Source of the DNA: Borreliella afzelii | GTDB lineage: Bacteria; Spirochaetota; Spirochaetia; Borreliales; Borreliaceae | Direction of reading: 5' to 3' | NCBI RefSeq assembly: GCF_014202295.1 | Contig: NZ_JACHGM010000002.1 | Coordinates: 1 to 64,000 of the forward strand | DNA: 64,000 nt | Part shown: piece by piece, positions 9,880 through 18,320 of the stretch | Position numbering within the stretch: position 1 is the stretch's first letter | Layout: each line of letters begins with the position of its first letter | The notes under the pieces: model-generated | Told to the model about the DNA's origin: nothing | Databases searched by the model: none | Seen by the model: only the letters and a program-made list of their open reading frames with translations | Program-made: the position numbers and the translations under genes

Positions 9880-10737
9880 TTATAACTTATATTTATTTTT
9901 TAATTTAAATTTTTCTTTTTTACAGCCAGTATCTTTTTTTTCATATATTATTGCCCAGGGTGTTTTTAAAAATTTAAAAGGAAGGTTGAGTCCAAAAAGT
10001 GATTCTGAGTGACCTATAAATAAATAGCTGTTTTTAGACATGTTATTGTAAAATTTTTTAAGTACTTTAATTTTAGATTTTTCATCAAAGTATATTAATA
10101 CATTTCTACAAAAAATAACATCAATTTGTGAAAAATTACTTTCAAAGTTTAGGTTATGATAATCAAATCTTATGTGATTTTTAATTTCATTTTTAATTTT
10201 ATATCCGTTTGAATGAGAATATATATAGTGTCTATATTCTTTAGGAATATTTTCACATTTATTTGATGAATAATATCCTTCTTTTGCTATCATCAAAGAT
10301 TTTAAACTTAAATCAGAGGCAATAATAATAAAATCTATTTCTTTTGGAAGTTTTGATTTGAGCACAAATGCTAATGAATAAGGTTCTTCTCCTGTTGAGC
10401 ATCCTGCAGACCAGATGATAATCCTATTTTTTTCTTCTATATTTTTAATTTTAATTAAATTAGGAATTACAAATTTTTCAAAAGTTTGAAAATGTAGTGA
10501 ATTTCTAAAAAATCTTGTTAAATTAGTTGTGACTAAATCCAAGAAATATTCTTTTTTTAATTTTTCGCTAATTATTAAATTATAAAGTTGTGATGGGTTT
10601 TCAAGATCAAGTTCTCGTACTGCGTCATTAATTCTGCTTTGAAGAACAAATTTATTTTTTTCGTCAAAACGAATTCCACTGTTGTTATATATAAAGTCGC
10701 AAAATTTTAAAAATAGTTGACCTTCAATTTCTAACAT
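9880..10737 (-). CDS. cheR1: CheR1 chemotaxis methyltransferase
   Basis: This SAM-dependent methyltransferase (285 residues) methylates glutamates on methyl-accepting chemotaxis proteins. The N-terminal helical domain contains TTNLTRFFRN (about 70-79). The SAM-binding motif is WSAGCSTGEEPYS (109-121), and VIFCRNVLIYFDE is the conserved strand after it. A lysine-rich C-terminal tail follows. The ATG start at 10737 has only a weak ribosome site. It is the first gene of the minus-strand run, so its promoter should lie in 10738-10983. cheB1 follows after 32 bases. Confidence 0.95.
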   Translation of the reverse strand: MLEIEGQLFLKFCDFIYNNSGIRFDEKNKFVLQSRINDAVRELDLENPSQLYNLIISEKLKKEYFLDLVTTNLTRFFRNSLHFQTFEKFVIPNLIKIKNIEEKNRIIIWSAGCSTGEEPYSLAFVLKSKLPKEIDFIIIASDLSLKSLMIAKEGYYSSNKCENIPKEYRHYIYSHSNGYKIKNEIKNHIRFDYHNLNFESNFSQIDVIFCRNVLIYFDEKSKIKVLKKFYNNMSKNSYLFIGHSESLFGLNLPFKFLKTPWAIIYEKKDTGCKKEKFKLKNKYKL

Positions 10738-10983
10738 GTTTTAGAACCCGCTTAATTATTCTCTTTATAGATAAGTATTGCCTATTTATAATAAATCTCC
10801 AGGTAAGAATATTTTTTTTTAAAAAAAATTGTAAAATTATTATAAATAATTTTATTATAAGACTTGGGTTTATAAAAAGGTTTTTGTTTATTTTAATTTA
10901 TTTGTAGTAATAAATGAGGAATTTAATGAGTGTTGGAAGAATATTTGCAAATGCCATTTAATATATTTTTAAAAGATTGATCG

Positions 10984-11604
10984 ATGTTTAATAGGCTTAA
11001 GAAAGCAATTCTTAGAGAAGATGTTAAGTATGAAATTTTTAGAAAATTTTTTCATATTTTTAGCTTAATAATTTTAGTTTTTTATGGAATAAATTTTTGG
11101 ATAGGACTTGTTTCTAATATGCTTTTTATGATTTTATACTTAACTTCTGAAGTTTTTAGAATTACTAAAAAAAAACTACTTTTCTTTAAAAATATTTCAG
11201 ACATAATGTTAAAGTCAAGAAAAATATTGCCCAATAAAGTATCTTTTTCGCCTGTTTTTTTGTTTTTAGGAATATTGATATCATATTGCTTGGTTATGGG
11301 CCCTTTTAATTATATTGGAATATTCTCAGTATGTCTTGGTGATGGATTTGCAAGTCTTGCTGGAAAGTTAATTCCTTCTTTTAAGCTTGTAAACGATAAA
11401 ACAATTTCTGGTAGTTTTGTTGTATTTTGTGCTACTTTTTTTTCATATTATTATTTTTTTCCTTATTTAACAGTAGCTTTAATTCTTGGAATTTTAGCAG
11501 TATTGGTAGAGCTTTTTGATGCTGCAAATTATGATAATTTATTTTTACCACTTATTGTTTCAACTTCGTCTTATTTTTTAACTTTCTTTTTTTATAGCCA
11601 GTAA
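10984..11604 (+). CDS. Polyprenol/diacylglycerol kinase-family membrane protein
   Basis: This 206-residue protein with about five to six membrane segments resembles the CTP-dependent dolichol/phytol/diacylglycerol kinase family (SEC59/VTE5/DGK1 group). Supporting motifs are RKFFHIF near the N terminus, the core GDGFASLAGK (about 119-128), the following KTISGS, and VELFDAANYDNLFLPL near the C terminus, which resembles the family's 'E...D.DN...P' block. The likely role is phosphorylating a membrane lipid alcohol or diacylglycerol; the substrate cannot be inferred. The ribosome site is weak. Its 3' end overlaps the convergent gene by 13 bases. Annotated in databases, as far as I recall, only as hypothetical. 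Confidence 0.75.
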   Translation: MFNRLKKAILREDVKYEIFRKFFHIFSLIILVFYGINFWIGLVSNMLFMILYLTSEVFRITKKKLLFFKNISDIMLKSRKILPNKVSFSPVFLFLGILISYCLVMGPFNYIGIFSVCLGDGFASLAGKLIPSFKLVNDKTISGSFVVFCATFFSYYYFFPYLTVALILGILAVLVELFDAANYDNLFLPLIVSTSSYFLTFFFYSQ

Positions 11605-12371
11605 AAGAAAATTTTTCCTGATTTTTTTAAATAAATTGGTACACCAATTAAGGTTGGGAGAAAGGCATAAGGTATTCTTAGTAAATTCAAGTAAATTCCA
11701 CTTAATATTAAAAGCATTGAAACAAAAAGGAAAAAATAGTCAAAGCTTTTTTTTCTTAAAAAGGCTACTATAAAGTTTATTAAAATAAGCAATAAGAATG
11801 CATCTATGTAAAATTTTGTACTTTCGATTTTAAGAATGCTATAATTTTGGCTATTTTCGTACGAATTAATGGGTATTATATAGCTATATATGCAGGCAAA
11901 GGTCAAAATAATGTAAATTGTATAATGTATTGATTTTATTTTGAAATCGCATATATATAAACTTAGAAAAAATAAATTTAATAATGAAAAAGTATTTATA
12001 AAAAGGATAAATTTTGTAAATAAGTAATAACTAGAATTTAGGTTATTTTTTAAAAAAAAATCTTCAGAGATTAGAATAGGTTCTAATGTATATGAACTAA
12101 TAAAGCAATAGAAAAATATAAATTGTATATTATTGGTTCTTTTGTAGTTGATATATGACCACAGTGAGCCTATGATTCCAGCAATAAAGATGGCAAATTT
12201 ATTAACCAATATTATAAAATTATTATTGTAAATTTCTATAACATAATTTTGATAATTTTCATTATATTTTATTTTATAAGAGAAAATCAGTATAACTAAT
12301 GTTGCTAGAATAAAAATTATAAATAGAAAAAGATTAATAGAAGCATTGAACTTTGTAAATATGAATTTCAT
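11592..12371 (-). CDS. Polytopic membrane protein, function unknown
   Basis: This 259-residue protein is almost entirely hydrophobic, with seven or so predicted membrane segments separated by short polar loops rich in Asn, Lys and Tyr. I recognise no family motif. It could be an integral sensor-like 7TM domain without an output domain, but that is a guess. The ATG overlaps the stop of the upstream nuclease gene by 4 bases (ATGA), so the two are translationally coupled. It is the last gene of the operon 13875-11592, and its tail overlaps the convergent lipid-kinase-like gene. Confidence 0.75.
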   Translation of the reverse strand: MKFIFTKFNASINLFLFIIFILATLVILIFSYKIKYNENYQNYVIEIYNNNFIILVNKFAIFIAGIIGSLWSYINYKRTNNIQFIFFYCFISSYTLEPILISEDFFLKNNLNSSYYLFTKFILFINTFSLLNLFFLSLYICDFKIKSIHYTIYIILTFACIYSYIIPINSYENSQNYSILKIESTKFYIDAFLLLILINFIVAFLRKKSFDYFFLFVSMLLILSGIYLNLLRIPYAFLPTLIGVPIYLKKSGKIFFYWL

Positions 12372-13249
12372 TTAAACTTCCAAGAATGTATATTTTTTAT
12401 TTTTTTTATATTTTTTTTAATTTTTGAATCAAGTTTTTCAAAAAAATCTATCTTTGTTTTTTTTTCAATTGAGTCGACGTTAACAACGTAATTTTTCAAA
12501 TCCAAGTCTTTTGCTTTCTCATTTGGGATAATAAAAGAGATTATGTCAAAAGAATTGTTATTATTAATTGCTAGTACTATTTTATAAAAATTTTTAGGTA
12601 CCAAAATTTTGTTTTTACCAATAAATCCTTTATTTTCCGTTAAAATTCCAGCACTAATTACATATATATATCCTTTTGAGATTGCCCATTCTCTTACTAA
12701 TTTTTCAAGTTTTAGCCAAATTCCAGAATTAAATTCGCTTTTTTGAGGTGACATATTTGATAAAAAATATGTATCTTTCATTGCAGTTTCAGAAAAAGAC
12801 ATGTCTGCAGAATTTACTATGTGTCCTCTGTCATAACCGCTTTTAAAGTAATCTTCAAGTTTTGGAAAAGTTCCTTTAAGGTTGGTATCTTCAAAAAATT
12901 TAGTACTTCTTTTAATCTTTTTGGATTTTAACAAAGTTAATGCTAGTTCTACCATTTCTCTTTTAAGCGGATAAGCGGCCCATTCGGATTGTCTTGCGCT
13001 TTCAGCATATCCTAAAGTATAGTGTTTTTTCCTTATTATTTGGGTAGTAAGATATCCTTTTGGTATTAATTGGGATTCTTTTATTGGGATAGATTTTGTG
13101 ATGTTAATGTATTTATTTTCTAATATTTCTAAATAGTCATAAATTCTATTTTTAATTTGTTTTAGGATTTTTGGATTTAAGGAAAAAAATAAAAATCCTG
13201 CTAGACATAAAATATAGCAGTAAAGAAAAAATTTTGATCTTTTTTTCAT
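12368..13249 (-). CDS. nucA: DNA/RNA non-specific endonuclease (NUC family), membrane-anchored
   Basis: This 293-residue nuclease has a single N-terminal hydrophobic segment (about 8-24), so it is exported and either anchored or cleaved. The beta-beta-alpha-metal signature is DRGH at 140-143 with catalytic His143. The downstream Asn174 and Glu182 in FNSGIWLKLE match the spacing of the magnesium-binding residues in the Serratia nuclease family. The preceding SNMSPQ is the family's second block. It would cut DNA or RNA outside the cytoplasm, providing nucleotides to a bacterium that cannot make purines de novo (role inferred). Four-base ATGA overlaps link it to the genes on both sides. Confidence 0.88.
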   Translation of the reverse strand: MKKRSKFFLYCYILCLAGFLFFSLNPKILKQIKNRIYDYLEILENKYINITKSIPIKESQLIPKGYLTTQIIRKKHYTLGYAESARQSEWAAYPLKREMVELALTLLKSKKIKRSTKFFEDTNLKGTFPKLEDYFKSGYDRGHIVNSADMSFSETAMKDTYFLSNMSPQKSEFNSGIWLKLEKLVREWAISKGYIYVISAGILTENKGFIGKNKILVPKNFYKIVLAINNNNSFDIISFIIPNEKAKDLDLKNYVVNVDSIEKKTKIDFFEKLDSKIKKNIKKIKNIHSWKFK

Positions 13250-13875
13250 GTTTCTATCTCTTTTTCATCCTCAAAATTATATCTAATAGTGAAATTAAAA
13301 GAAATGTTAAATGTATCTAAAAATAAAAAATCAATTTTAAAGTCCAATCCCATTAAAGGTATTGCCTTTTTTGTAGAAATTTCAATAAACATATAAGGCT
13401 CTAGTACATAAGGCAATTTTTCGTAAAATTGAATGTCTCCTATAAAGTTTGTAGATAAGTAAAAACGACCACCTATGCCAATAGTAGAGGAAAAATATTT
13501 TGTTTTTTTAATTAAGTTTGCAATGTGCCAGTTTATTCCTCCTCCAATATAAGACTTAAAGTATTGCATTTTTTTAGGGATATTAAGGCTTTCGGTTGTT
13601 AATATCATAGCAACGATTAAAAAATCAAAATTATTATTAGAGAATGTGTAGTAAGGTCTAAAAATAAGATGTTTAATATTTGAATTTAGGAAAAATCCAA
13701 TTCCAATTCCAATTCCTGTTGAATATGCGAATCCTCTTTCTGGGGTAAAAAAATTGTAGCTTTGTTCGGATTGATTATTTTTTTCATTAGCATTATCTTC
13801 TTCATTTGCAAGTGCATTTAATGTGGAAATGATAAGCAATGTTAAGGAAATACAAATGTTTGGATTTTTTTTCAT
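13246..13875 (-). CDS. Exported beta-rich protein, probable outer-membrane protein
   Basis: This 209-residue protein has a signal peptide (about 1-24, ending LNALANEE) and alternating strands with glycine-rich turns. GIGIGIGFFL near 54-63 and GIGGRFYL near 136-143 recall the GIGFGIGYP and GGIGIGADW elements of the BB0405/BB0406 proteins further along. A small outer-membrane barrel is likely. The specific function is not recognised. It is the first gene of an operon with the nuclease and a polytopic protein, joined by ATGA overlaps, so it could be the outer-membrane part of a nuclease module (inference). Confidence 0.75.
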   Translation of the reverse strand: MKKNPNICISLTLLIISTLNALANEEDNANEKNNQSEQSYNFFTPERGFAYSTGIGIGIGFFLNSNIKHLIFRPYYTFSNNNFDFLIVAMILTTESLNIPKKMQYFKSYIGGGINWHIANLIKKTKYFSSTIGIGGRFYLSTNFIGDIQFYEKLPYVLEPYMFIEISTKKAIPLMGLDFKIDFLFLDTFNISFNFTIRYNFEDEKEIET

Positions 13876-14002
13876 AAACAGGTTATTTTAAATAATATAA
13901 AAATTGCTTTATCTTTTCAATATTATGATATGTACTTAGGGATAATTTTCCTATTTCGTGTAAAAATATTTTTTATATTAGGTGGCTGTAGTATGCAATT
14001 TT

Positions 14003-14019
14003 ATTGTATATTATACAAT
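14003..14019. promoter_or_regulatory. Perfect 8-1-8 palindrome upstream of PTS operon
   Basis: ATTGTATA, one T, then TATACAAT form a perfect inverted repeat of 17 bases ending 27 bases before the fruA ATG. It overlaps TATATT/TATACA sequences that could serve as a -10 element. Its core has the 7-1-7 geometry of Fur/PerR-type boxes. It is a strong candidate operator for the PTS-manA operon; the regulator is unknown. Confidence 0.5.
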
Positions 14020-14046
14020 ATGTTTAATTGCTAGGAGACTGCATTT

Positions 14047-15924
14047 ATGTTTTTTAATTTTTTAAAAAAAGATCTTGTATTTGTTTTGCCAGAAGTAAAT
14101 TCAAAAGAAGATGTAATTAATTTTTTAGTTGAAAAAATCAATGATAAGGGATATATAGATAGTAAAAAAGAGTTTCTTCAAGGAATTCTTGATAGAGAGA
14201 AAATAGGCGATACTTCTTGGGAAAATGGGGTTGCAATTCCTCATTTTATAGGAGATGTTGTTAAAACCAGTTTTATTTCATTGCTTTACATTAAAGGTGA
14301 TGGGGTTAAGTGGTCTGAAGAAAATCCCCCTGTTAATTTAATATTTTTGATTTGTATGTCAAAAAAGCAACAGGGCAATGAGCATCTTAAGGCGATTGCA
14401 TTTATAGCTAAGCTGTTTGAAGATGATGCTTTTCAAAATGCTTTAAGTGGGATTGTTACTGCTGATGACATTTATTATTATATAGAAAATGTTCAGAGAA
14501 AAGCCAAAGAAGAGGATTTTAGAGCCACAAAGGCAGAAAAAATAGTAGCTGTAACTGCTTGTCCTGTTGGAGTTGCTCATACATATATTGCAGCAAAGAA
14601 AATTGAAAATGAAGCTAAAAAGCAGGGGTACGATATTAGGGTCGAAACCCAAGGATCTATTGGTATTGAAAATGCCTTAACAGAAGAAGAAATTAGGGAT
14701 GCAGCTATTGTAATACTTGCTGTTGATAAGGATGTTGACGAAAAGAGATTTGAAGGTAAGAGAGTTTATAAAGTCTCAACTGTAAAAGCGATAAATAATA
14801 CGGAAAATATTATTAAGGAAGCGTTTAATGCCCCAGTATTTTTTTTCAAAGATGCTGGGGCTAATGGTAGTTCTAAAGGCCCGATTGCAACAGGTAAAGG
14901 GAGCTTTTATAAATATTTAATGAGCGGAGTATCTCCAATGATTCCTGTTGTTGCAACTGGAGGAATTTTAATTGCTCTTAGCATTGCTTTTGTTGGGATA
15001 GGGCCGGATGGGCCTAATTTTTCTGAGCATCCATTTTATAAGCAGATTGCAGATATTGGTTCTGTGGCTTTTGGAATGATGCTACCCGTGCTTGCTGGTT
15101 TTATTTCAATGGCAATTGCTGATAAGCCTGGTCTTGCTCCCGGTCTTGTTGGTGGAGTAATATCTGGAAATGTAAAAGCAGGGTTTTTGGGCGCAATATT
15201 TGCAGGGTTTCTTGCAGGCTATGTTGCAAAGTTTTTAGCAAAGAGATCTGTTCCTGAGTGGTTAAGGCCTGTGATGCCTATATTTGTGATTCCACTAATA
15301 AGCACCATTATTGTTGGCTTTTTTATGTTGTATGTTGGTGTTTATATTGGAGAATTTATGGGGGTGCTTGAGAGTGGGCTTAAATCTTTACAGAGCAATT
15401 CAGAAACGTTTGGTGTGTTGGGTAAAATTTTCTTAGGTTTAGTGTTGGGGTCAATGATTACTGTTGATATGGGTGGGCCTTTTAATAAAGTGGCATTTCT
15501 ATTTGGTGTAGGGTTAATTCCTCAAGTTCCAGAAATAATGGGAATGGTGGCAGCAGCAATTCCTGTTCCTCCTATGGCTATGGGGCTTGCAACTTTTTTA
15601 GCGCCTAAATTATTTGAAAATGAAGAGAAAGAATCTGGCAAAATAGCCTTTTTAATTTCATTTATTGGTATTAGTGAAGGGGCTATTCCTTTTGCTGCTA
15701 GTGATCCTGGAAGAGTAATTCCTTCGATAGTGGTAGGAGGCGCTGTATCAAGCATTATTGCTGCTTTTTTAGGCGTTGCAAATCATGCTCCACACGGAGG
15801 GCCAATAGTGCTTCCTGTTGTTGATAATAAATTTGAGTTTATTATTGCAATTGCTGTTGGAGTTGCAGTTGCAACGGCTTTGGTAATTTTTTTGAAATCT
15901 TTAAAATCAAAGGAATCTGAATGA
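14047..15924 (+). CDS. fruA: Fructose/mannose-type PTS permease EIIABC
   Basis: This 625-residue inner-membrane sugar phosphotransferase transporter takes up a hexose and phosphorylates it. EIIA (about 1-150) has His66 in NGVAIPHF. EIIB (about 163-265) has the phospho-cysteine Cys172 in TACPVGVAHTYIAA, typical of the fructose group. EIIC (about 288-620) carries many membrane segments, with VISGNVKAGFLGA and the EGAIPFA motif of substrate-binding EIIC domains. The ribosome site GGAG lies just before the ATG. manA follows immediately, so mannose or fructose is a plausible substrate (context inference). A perfect palindrome at 14003-14019 probably controls it. Confidence 0.93.
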   Translation: MFFNFLKKDLVFVLPEVNSKEDVINFLVEKINDKGYIDSKKEFLQGILDREKIGDTSWENGVAIPHFIGDVVKTSFISLLYIKGDGVKWSEENPPVNLIFLICMSKKQQGNEHLKAIAFIAKLFEDDAFQNALSGIVTADDIYYYIENVQRKAKEEDFRATKAEKIVAVTACPVGVAHTYIAAKKIENEAKKQGYDIRVETQGSIGIENALTEEEIRDAAIVILAVDKDVDEKRFEGKRVYKVSTVKAINNTENIIKEAFNAPVFFFKDAGANGSSKGPIATGKGSFYKYLMSGVSPMIPVVATGGILIALSIAFVGIGPDGPNFSEHPFYKQIADIGSVAFGMMLPVLAGFISMAIADKPGLAPGLVGGVISGNVKAGFLGAIFAGFLAGYVAKFLAKRSVPEWLRPVMPIFVIPLISTIIVGFFMLYVGVYIGEFMGVLESGLKSLQSNSETFGVLGKIFLGLVLGSMITVDMGGPFNKVAFLFGVGLIPQVPEIMGMVAAAIPVPPMAMGLATFLAPKLFENEEKESGKIAFLISFIGISEGAIPFAASDPGRVIPSIVVGGAVSSIIAAFLGVANHAPHGGPIVLPVVDNKFEFIIAIAVGVAVATALVIFLKSLKSKESE

Positions 15925-17040
15925 ATGAATGAAGATAATATTTTTTTAATGAAAAATAATATTAAAGAATATGATTGGGGAGGGATTAGTTTTATTCCCA
16001 ATCTTTTAGGTAATAAGATTGATGGAAGGCCTAAAGCTGAAATGTGGCTTGGAGCACACAAGACATTTTCTAGTAAGATTTTATATAGAAATGAGTATGT
16101 GCTTTTAAGCGATTTTTTAGAAGACCATAAAGAGCTTTTAGGTTGTAATGACGAATTTCCTTTTTTATTTAAGGTATTGTCTGCAAATAAACCTTTATCT
16201 ATTCAAATTCATCCTTCTAAAGATATTGCCTTAAAAGGGTATGAATCAGAGAATAATAAAGGGGTAGATATTGATGATCCTAAAAGGACATATAAAGACA
16301 AAAATCCCAAAATTGAACTTATTTATGCCCTGAGCGATTTTTATGCCCTTAAAGGCTTTTTGCCTTTGGATGAGATTAAAAAAATTTGTGAAATTCTGAA
16401 ATTAAATTTCGACTTTCAATCACATAGAGATTTTGTAAAGACCGTTTTTGATTTACAAGAGTATGAACTTGAGAAGATTATTGAGAAAATTTTAAAAAAT
16501 TTAAATCTTATTGATGATTTTAGGGGTTATTGGTTTAATGAGATTTACAATATTTATGGTGTAGATGTGGGTCTTTTAGTATTTTTAGGCATGAATATTT
16601 TAAAACTAAAATCAGGAGAAGTTGTTTATACAAATAGTCAAGAGGTGCATGCATATCTTAAGGGAGACTGCATTGAGCTTATGACTAATTCTGACAATGT
16701 TATTAGAGCTGGGCTTACTACCAAGTATATTAATAAAGAAGAGATGTTAAGAGTTGGTCAATTTGAGGAAGGAAAGTTGTCATTTTTAAATCCTGATTTT
16801 CAAAATGGTTTTAGTGTATTTAGACTTCCAAATACTAATTTGAAATTAATTCACAAAAAAATAAATGAGAGCATTTGTATCAATAGAAATAATGCAATGG
16901 TATTGTTAGTTTTAGATGGGTGTGTGAATATAAATAAATCTTTAGACCTTAACAAAGGTGAGAGTATTTTTATAGGCAGAAAAGCTGAAAACTTGTTTAT
17001 TAATGGGAATGGTCAAGCTTTTATTGCTGGTTTTGATTAA
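15925..17040 (+). CDS. manA: Mannose-6-phosphate isomerase
   Basis: This type I phosphomannose isomerase (371 residues) converts mannose 6-phosphate to fructose 6-phosphate, feeding glycolysis. The zinc-site motif SIQIHPSK (about 91-98) and the second block EVHAYLKGD...ELM with the following TTKYI are visible. The start ATG at 15925 comes directly after the PTS stop codon, with AAGGA at about 15909-15913 inside the PTS gene, so the two are coupled. The pairing suggests the neighbouring PTS delivers mannose 6-phosphate. A strong hairpin follows the stop codon. Confidence 0.95.
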   Translation: MNEDNIFLMKNNIKEYDWGGISFIPNLLGNKIDGRPKAEMWLGAHKTFSSKILYRNEYVLLSDFLEDHKELLGCNDEFPFLFKVLSANKPLSIQIHPSKDIALKGYESENNKGVDIDDPKRTYKDKNPKIELIYALSDFYALKGFLPLDEIKKICEILKLNFDFQSHRDFVKTVFDLQEYELEKIIEKILKNLNLIDDFRGYWFNEIYNIYGVDVGLLVFLGMNILKLKSGEVVYTNSQEVHAYLKGDCIELMTNSDNVIRAGLTTKYINKEEMLRVGQFEEGKLSFLNPDFQNGFSVFRLPNTNLKLIHKKINESICINRNNAMVLLVLDGCVNINKSLDLNKGESIFIGRKAENLFINGNGQAFIAGFD

Positions 17041-17070
17041 AATCAAGCTCACACAAGTGAGCTTGATTTT
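17039..17070. terminator. Bidirectional intrinsic terminator
   Basis: A perfect 14-base-pair stem (AAAATCAAGCTCAC and its complement) with a four-base ACAA loop starts at the manA stop codon. A-tracts on the left arm become T-tracts on the right arm for either strand. It lies between convergent manA and the BB0406-type gene and can stop transcription from both. Confidence 0.88.
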
Positions 17071-17092
17071 AATTGCCAATTCAGTTATTTGT

Positions 17093-17704
17093 CTAATTAA
17101 ATGCAAATTTTATGAATCCAAATCCAAAAAAATTGAATTTAATTCCTTCAAATAAAATGCTTGGCTTTGTCAGTAATATTGTTGGTCCTAGTGCGGGGTA
17201 AATTTTGAATCCTATATATAAATTTTTTGCAAAGTTGTATTCCATTACAAAAGGAATTCTAATAACAGCGCCTATTCTCTCATAATCAGTCTCTTCCTCT
17301 TCATCGGGAGGTATAAGAGATGTTTTTGACCAATCTGCACCTATTCCAATGCCGCCGCCGATTCTCATGTATTGTCCAATTTGTTTTTTAAAAATAATAT
17401 CTATTCCGCCGTTTAGATAATTTTCAAAATTGTTTGATTTAAGGCCAATAAAACCTCCATATCCAAAATCAATATTTACATAAGGAATTGTAACTATAAT
17501 GTTTGCAATAGGATTGCCTATTCCAATACCCATTGAAAATAAGTCATAACTTTTTTTTTCTTTTATGCCTTTAAGCTTTGCGATACAGGTTGTTGAATCT
17601 TCTTCTTTGCTGCATCTGACCATATAATTGTCAGATGCAAAAGAAAAGTGCATTACGCCTAATACTAATGTTAAAATATGTATTTTTTTAAAATTTTTTA
17701 TCAT
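17093..17704 (-). CDS. BB0406-type outer-membrane protein
   Basis: This 203-residue exported protein has a signal peptide (about 1-24, ending FSFAS) and repeated amphipathic strands. It contains MGIGIGNP, PYVNIDFGYGGFIGLK and GGIGIGADWSK, which align block by block with the upstream paralogue. The pair matches BB0406/BB0405, integral outer-membrane proteins of B. burgdorferi; BB0406 has been reported to bind laminin (from memory). An acidic loop (PPDEEEETDYE near 125) is a likely surface-exposed variable region. It lies 10 bases downstream of its paralogue and is probably co-transcribed with it. Confidence 0.85.
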   Translation of the reverse strand: MIKNFKKIHILTLVLGVMHFSFASDNYMVRCSKEEDSTTCIAKLKGIKEKKSYDLFSMGIGIGNPIANIIVTIPYVNIDFGYGGFIGLKSNNFENYLNGGIDIIFKKQIGQYMRIGGGIGIGADWSKTSLIPPDEEEETDYERIGAVIRIPFVMEYNFAKNLYIGFKIYPALGPTILLTKPSILFEGIKFNFFGFGFIKFAFN

Positions 17705-17714
17705 TTATTCTCCA

Positions 17715-18320
17715 TTATATATATATTTTTATAAAGCCTGTGCCCAAGAAATTAAATCTAGCTCCTTCAAATGACATTGGGTTTCCAAATAGCATAGTTG
17801 TTCCAATAGTAGCAACAGCTTTAAACCCAATTACAATATTTTTAAGAAAACTGTATTCTATTACCAAAGGTAGCCTTATTACAACCCCTATTCTATTTTC
17901 AAGAGATGTTTGTTGATCTTCATTTACGTCTCCTTCAAGGTTTTCATTCGATTTTTCAGGACTTCCTTTTGACCAATCTGCACCTATTCCAATGCCGCCG
18001 GAAATCATAGTGTTTTTATGTATTTCATCTTTAAATAAAAGGTCTATTCCCATTACAACATAGGGCATGAAATTGTTGGGTTTAAGCCCAACGAATCCTC
18101 CGTAGCCGAGGTCTATATCTACATACGGAACAGATATTGTAATGTTTGTAAGTGGGTATCCAATTCCAAAGCCTATGCCAAATAAACGGCGCACAGACTC
18201 TTCTTTTTCAAGAAGTTTCTCAAAGTCAAAATCATCTTCAACCATAGTTTTGCTTTTTGATTGGGCAGTTAATAAACCTGTTGTTAATATAAGTATTATT
18301 GTTGCTAATAGCATTCTCAT
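17715..18320 (-). CDS. BB0405-type outer-membrane protein
   Basis: This 201-residue exported protein has a signal peptide (about 1-19, ending LLTAQ). The blocks GIGFGIGYP, PYVDIDLGYGGFVGLK and GGIGIGADWSK are shared with the downstream gene, so the two are tandem paralogues. BB0405 is described as a surface-exposed outer-membrane protein needed for mammalian infection (from memory). The acidic, Asn/Glu-rich insert near 118-135 differs from the paralogue and is a likely surface loop. AAGGAG precedes the ATG; the start overlaps the stop of the upstream small reading frame by 4 bases. Confidence 0.87.
   Translation of the reverse strand: MRMLLATIILILTTGLLTAQSKSKTMVEDDFDFEKLLEKEESVRRLFGIGFGIGYPLTNITISVPYVDIDLGYGGFVGLKPNNFMPYVVMGIDLLFKDEIHKNTMISGGIGIGADWSKGSPEKSNENLEGDVNEDQQTSLENRIGVVIRLPLVIEYSFLKNIVIGFKAVATIGTTMLFGNPMSFEGARFNFLGTGFIKIYI

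Noticed and set aside
10922..10969. Fifteen-codon frame (starting MRNLMSV) just before the lipid-kinase-like gene
   Set aside because: Too short to distinguish from chance; no ribosome site or conserved motif, and no evidence of a leader-peptide attenuator such as repeated codons.
14443..14652. Open frame on the minus strand inside the PTS gene, and many similar antisense frames (for example 29778-30209, 47747-48052, 60724-61185)
   Set aside because: They lie wholly opposite strong conserved genes, have no ribosome site and show low-complexity sequence expected from the complement of AT-rich coding DNA.
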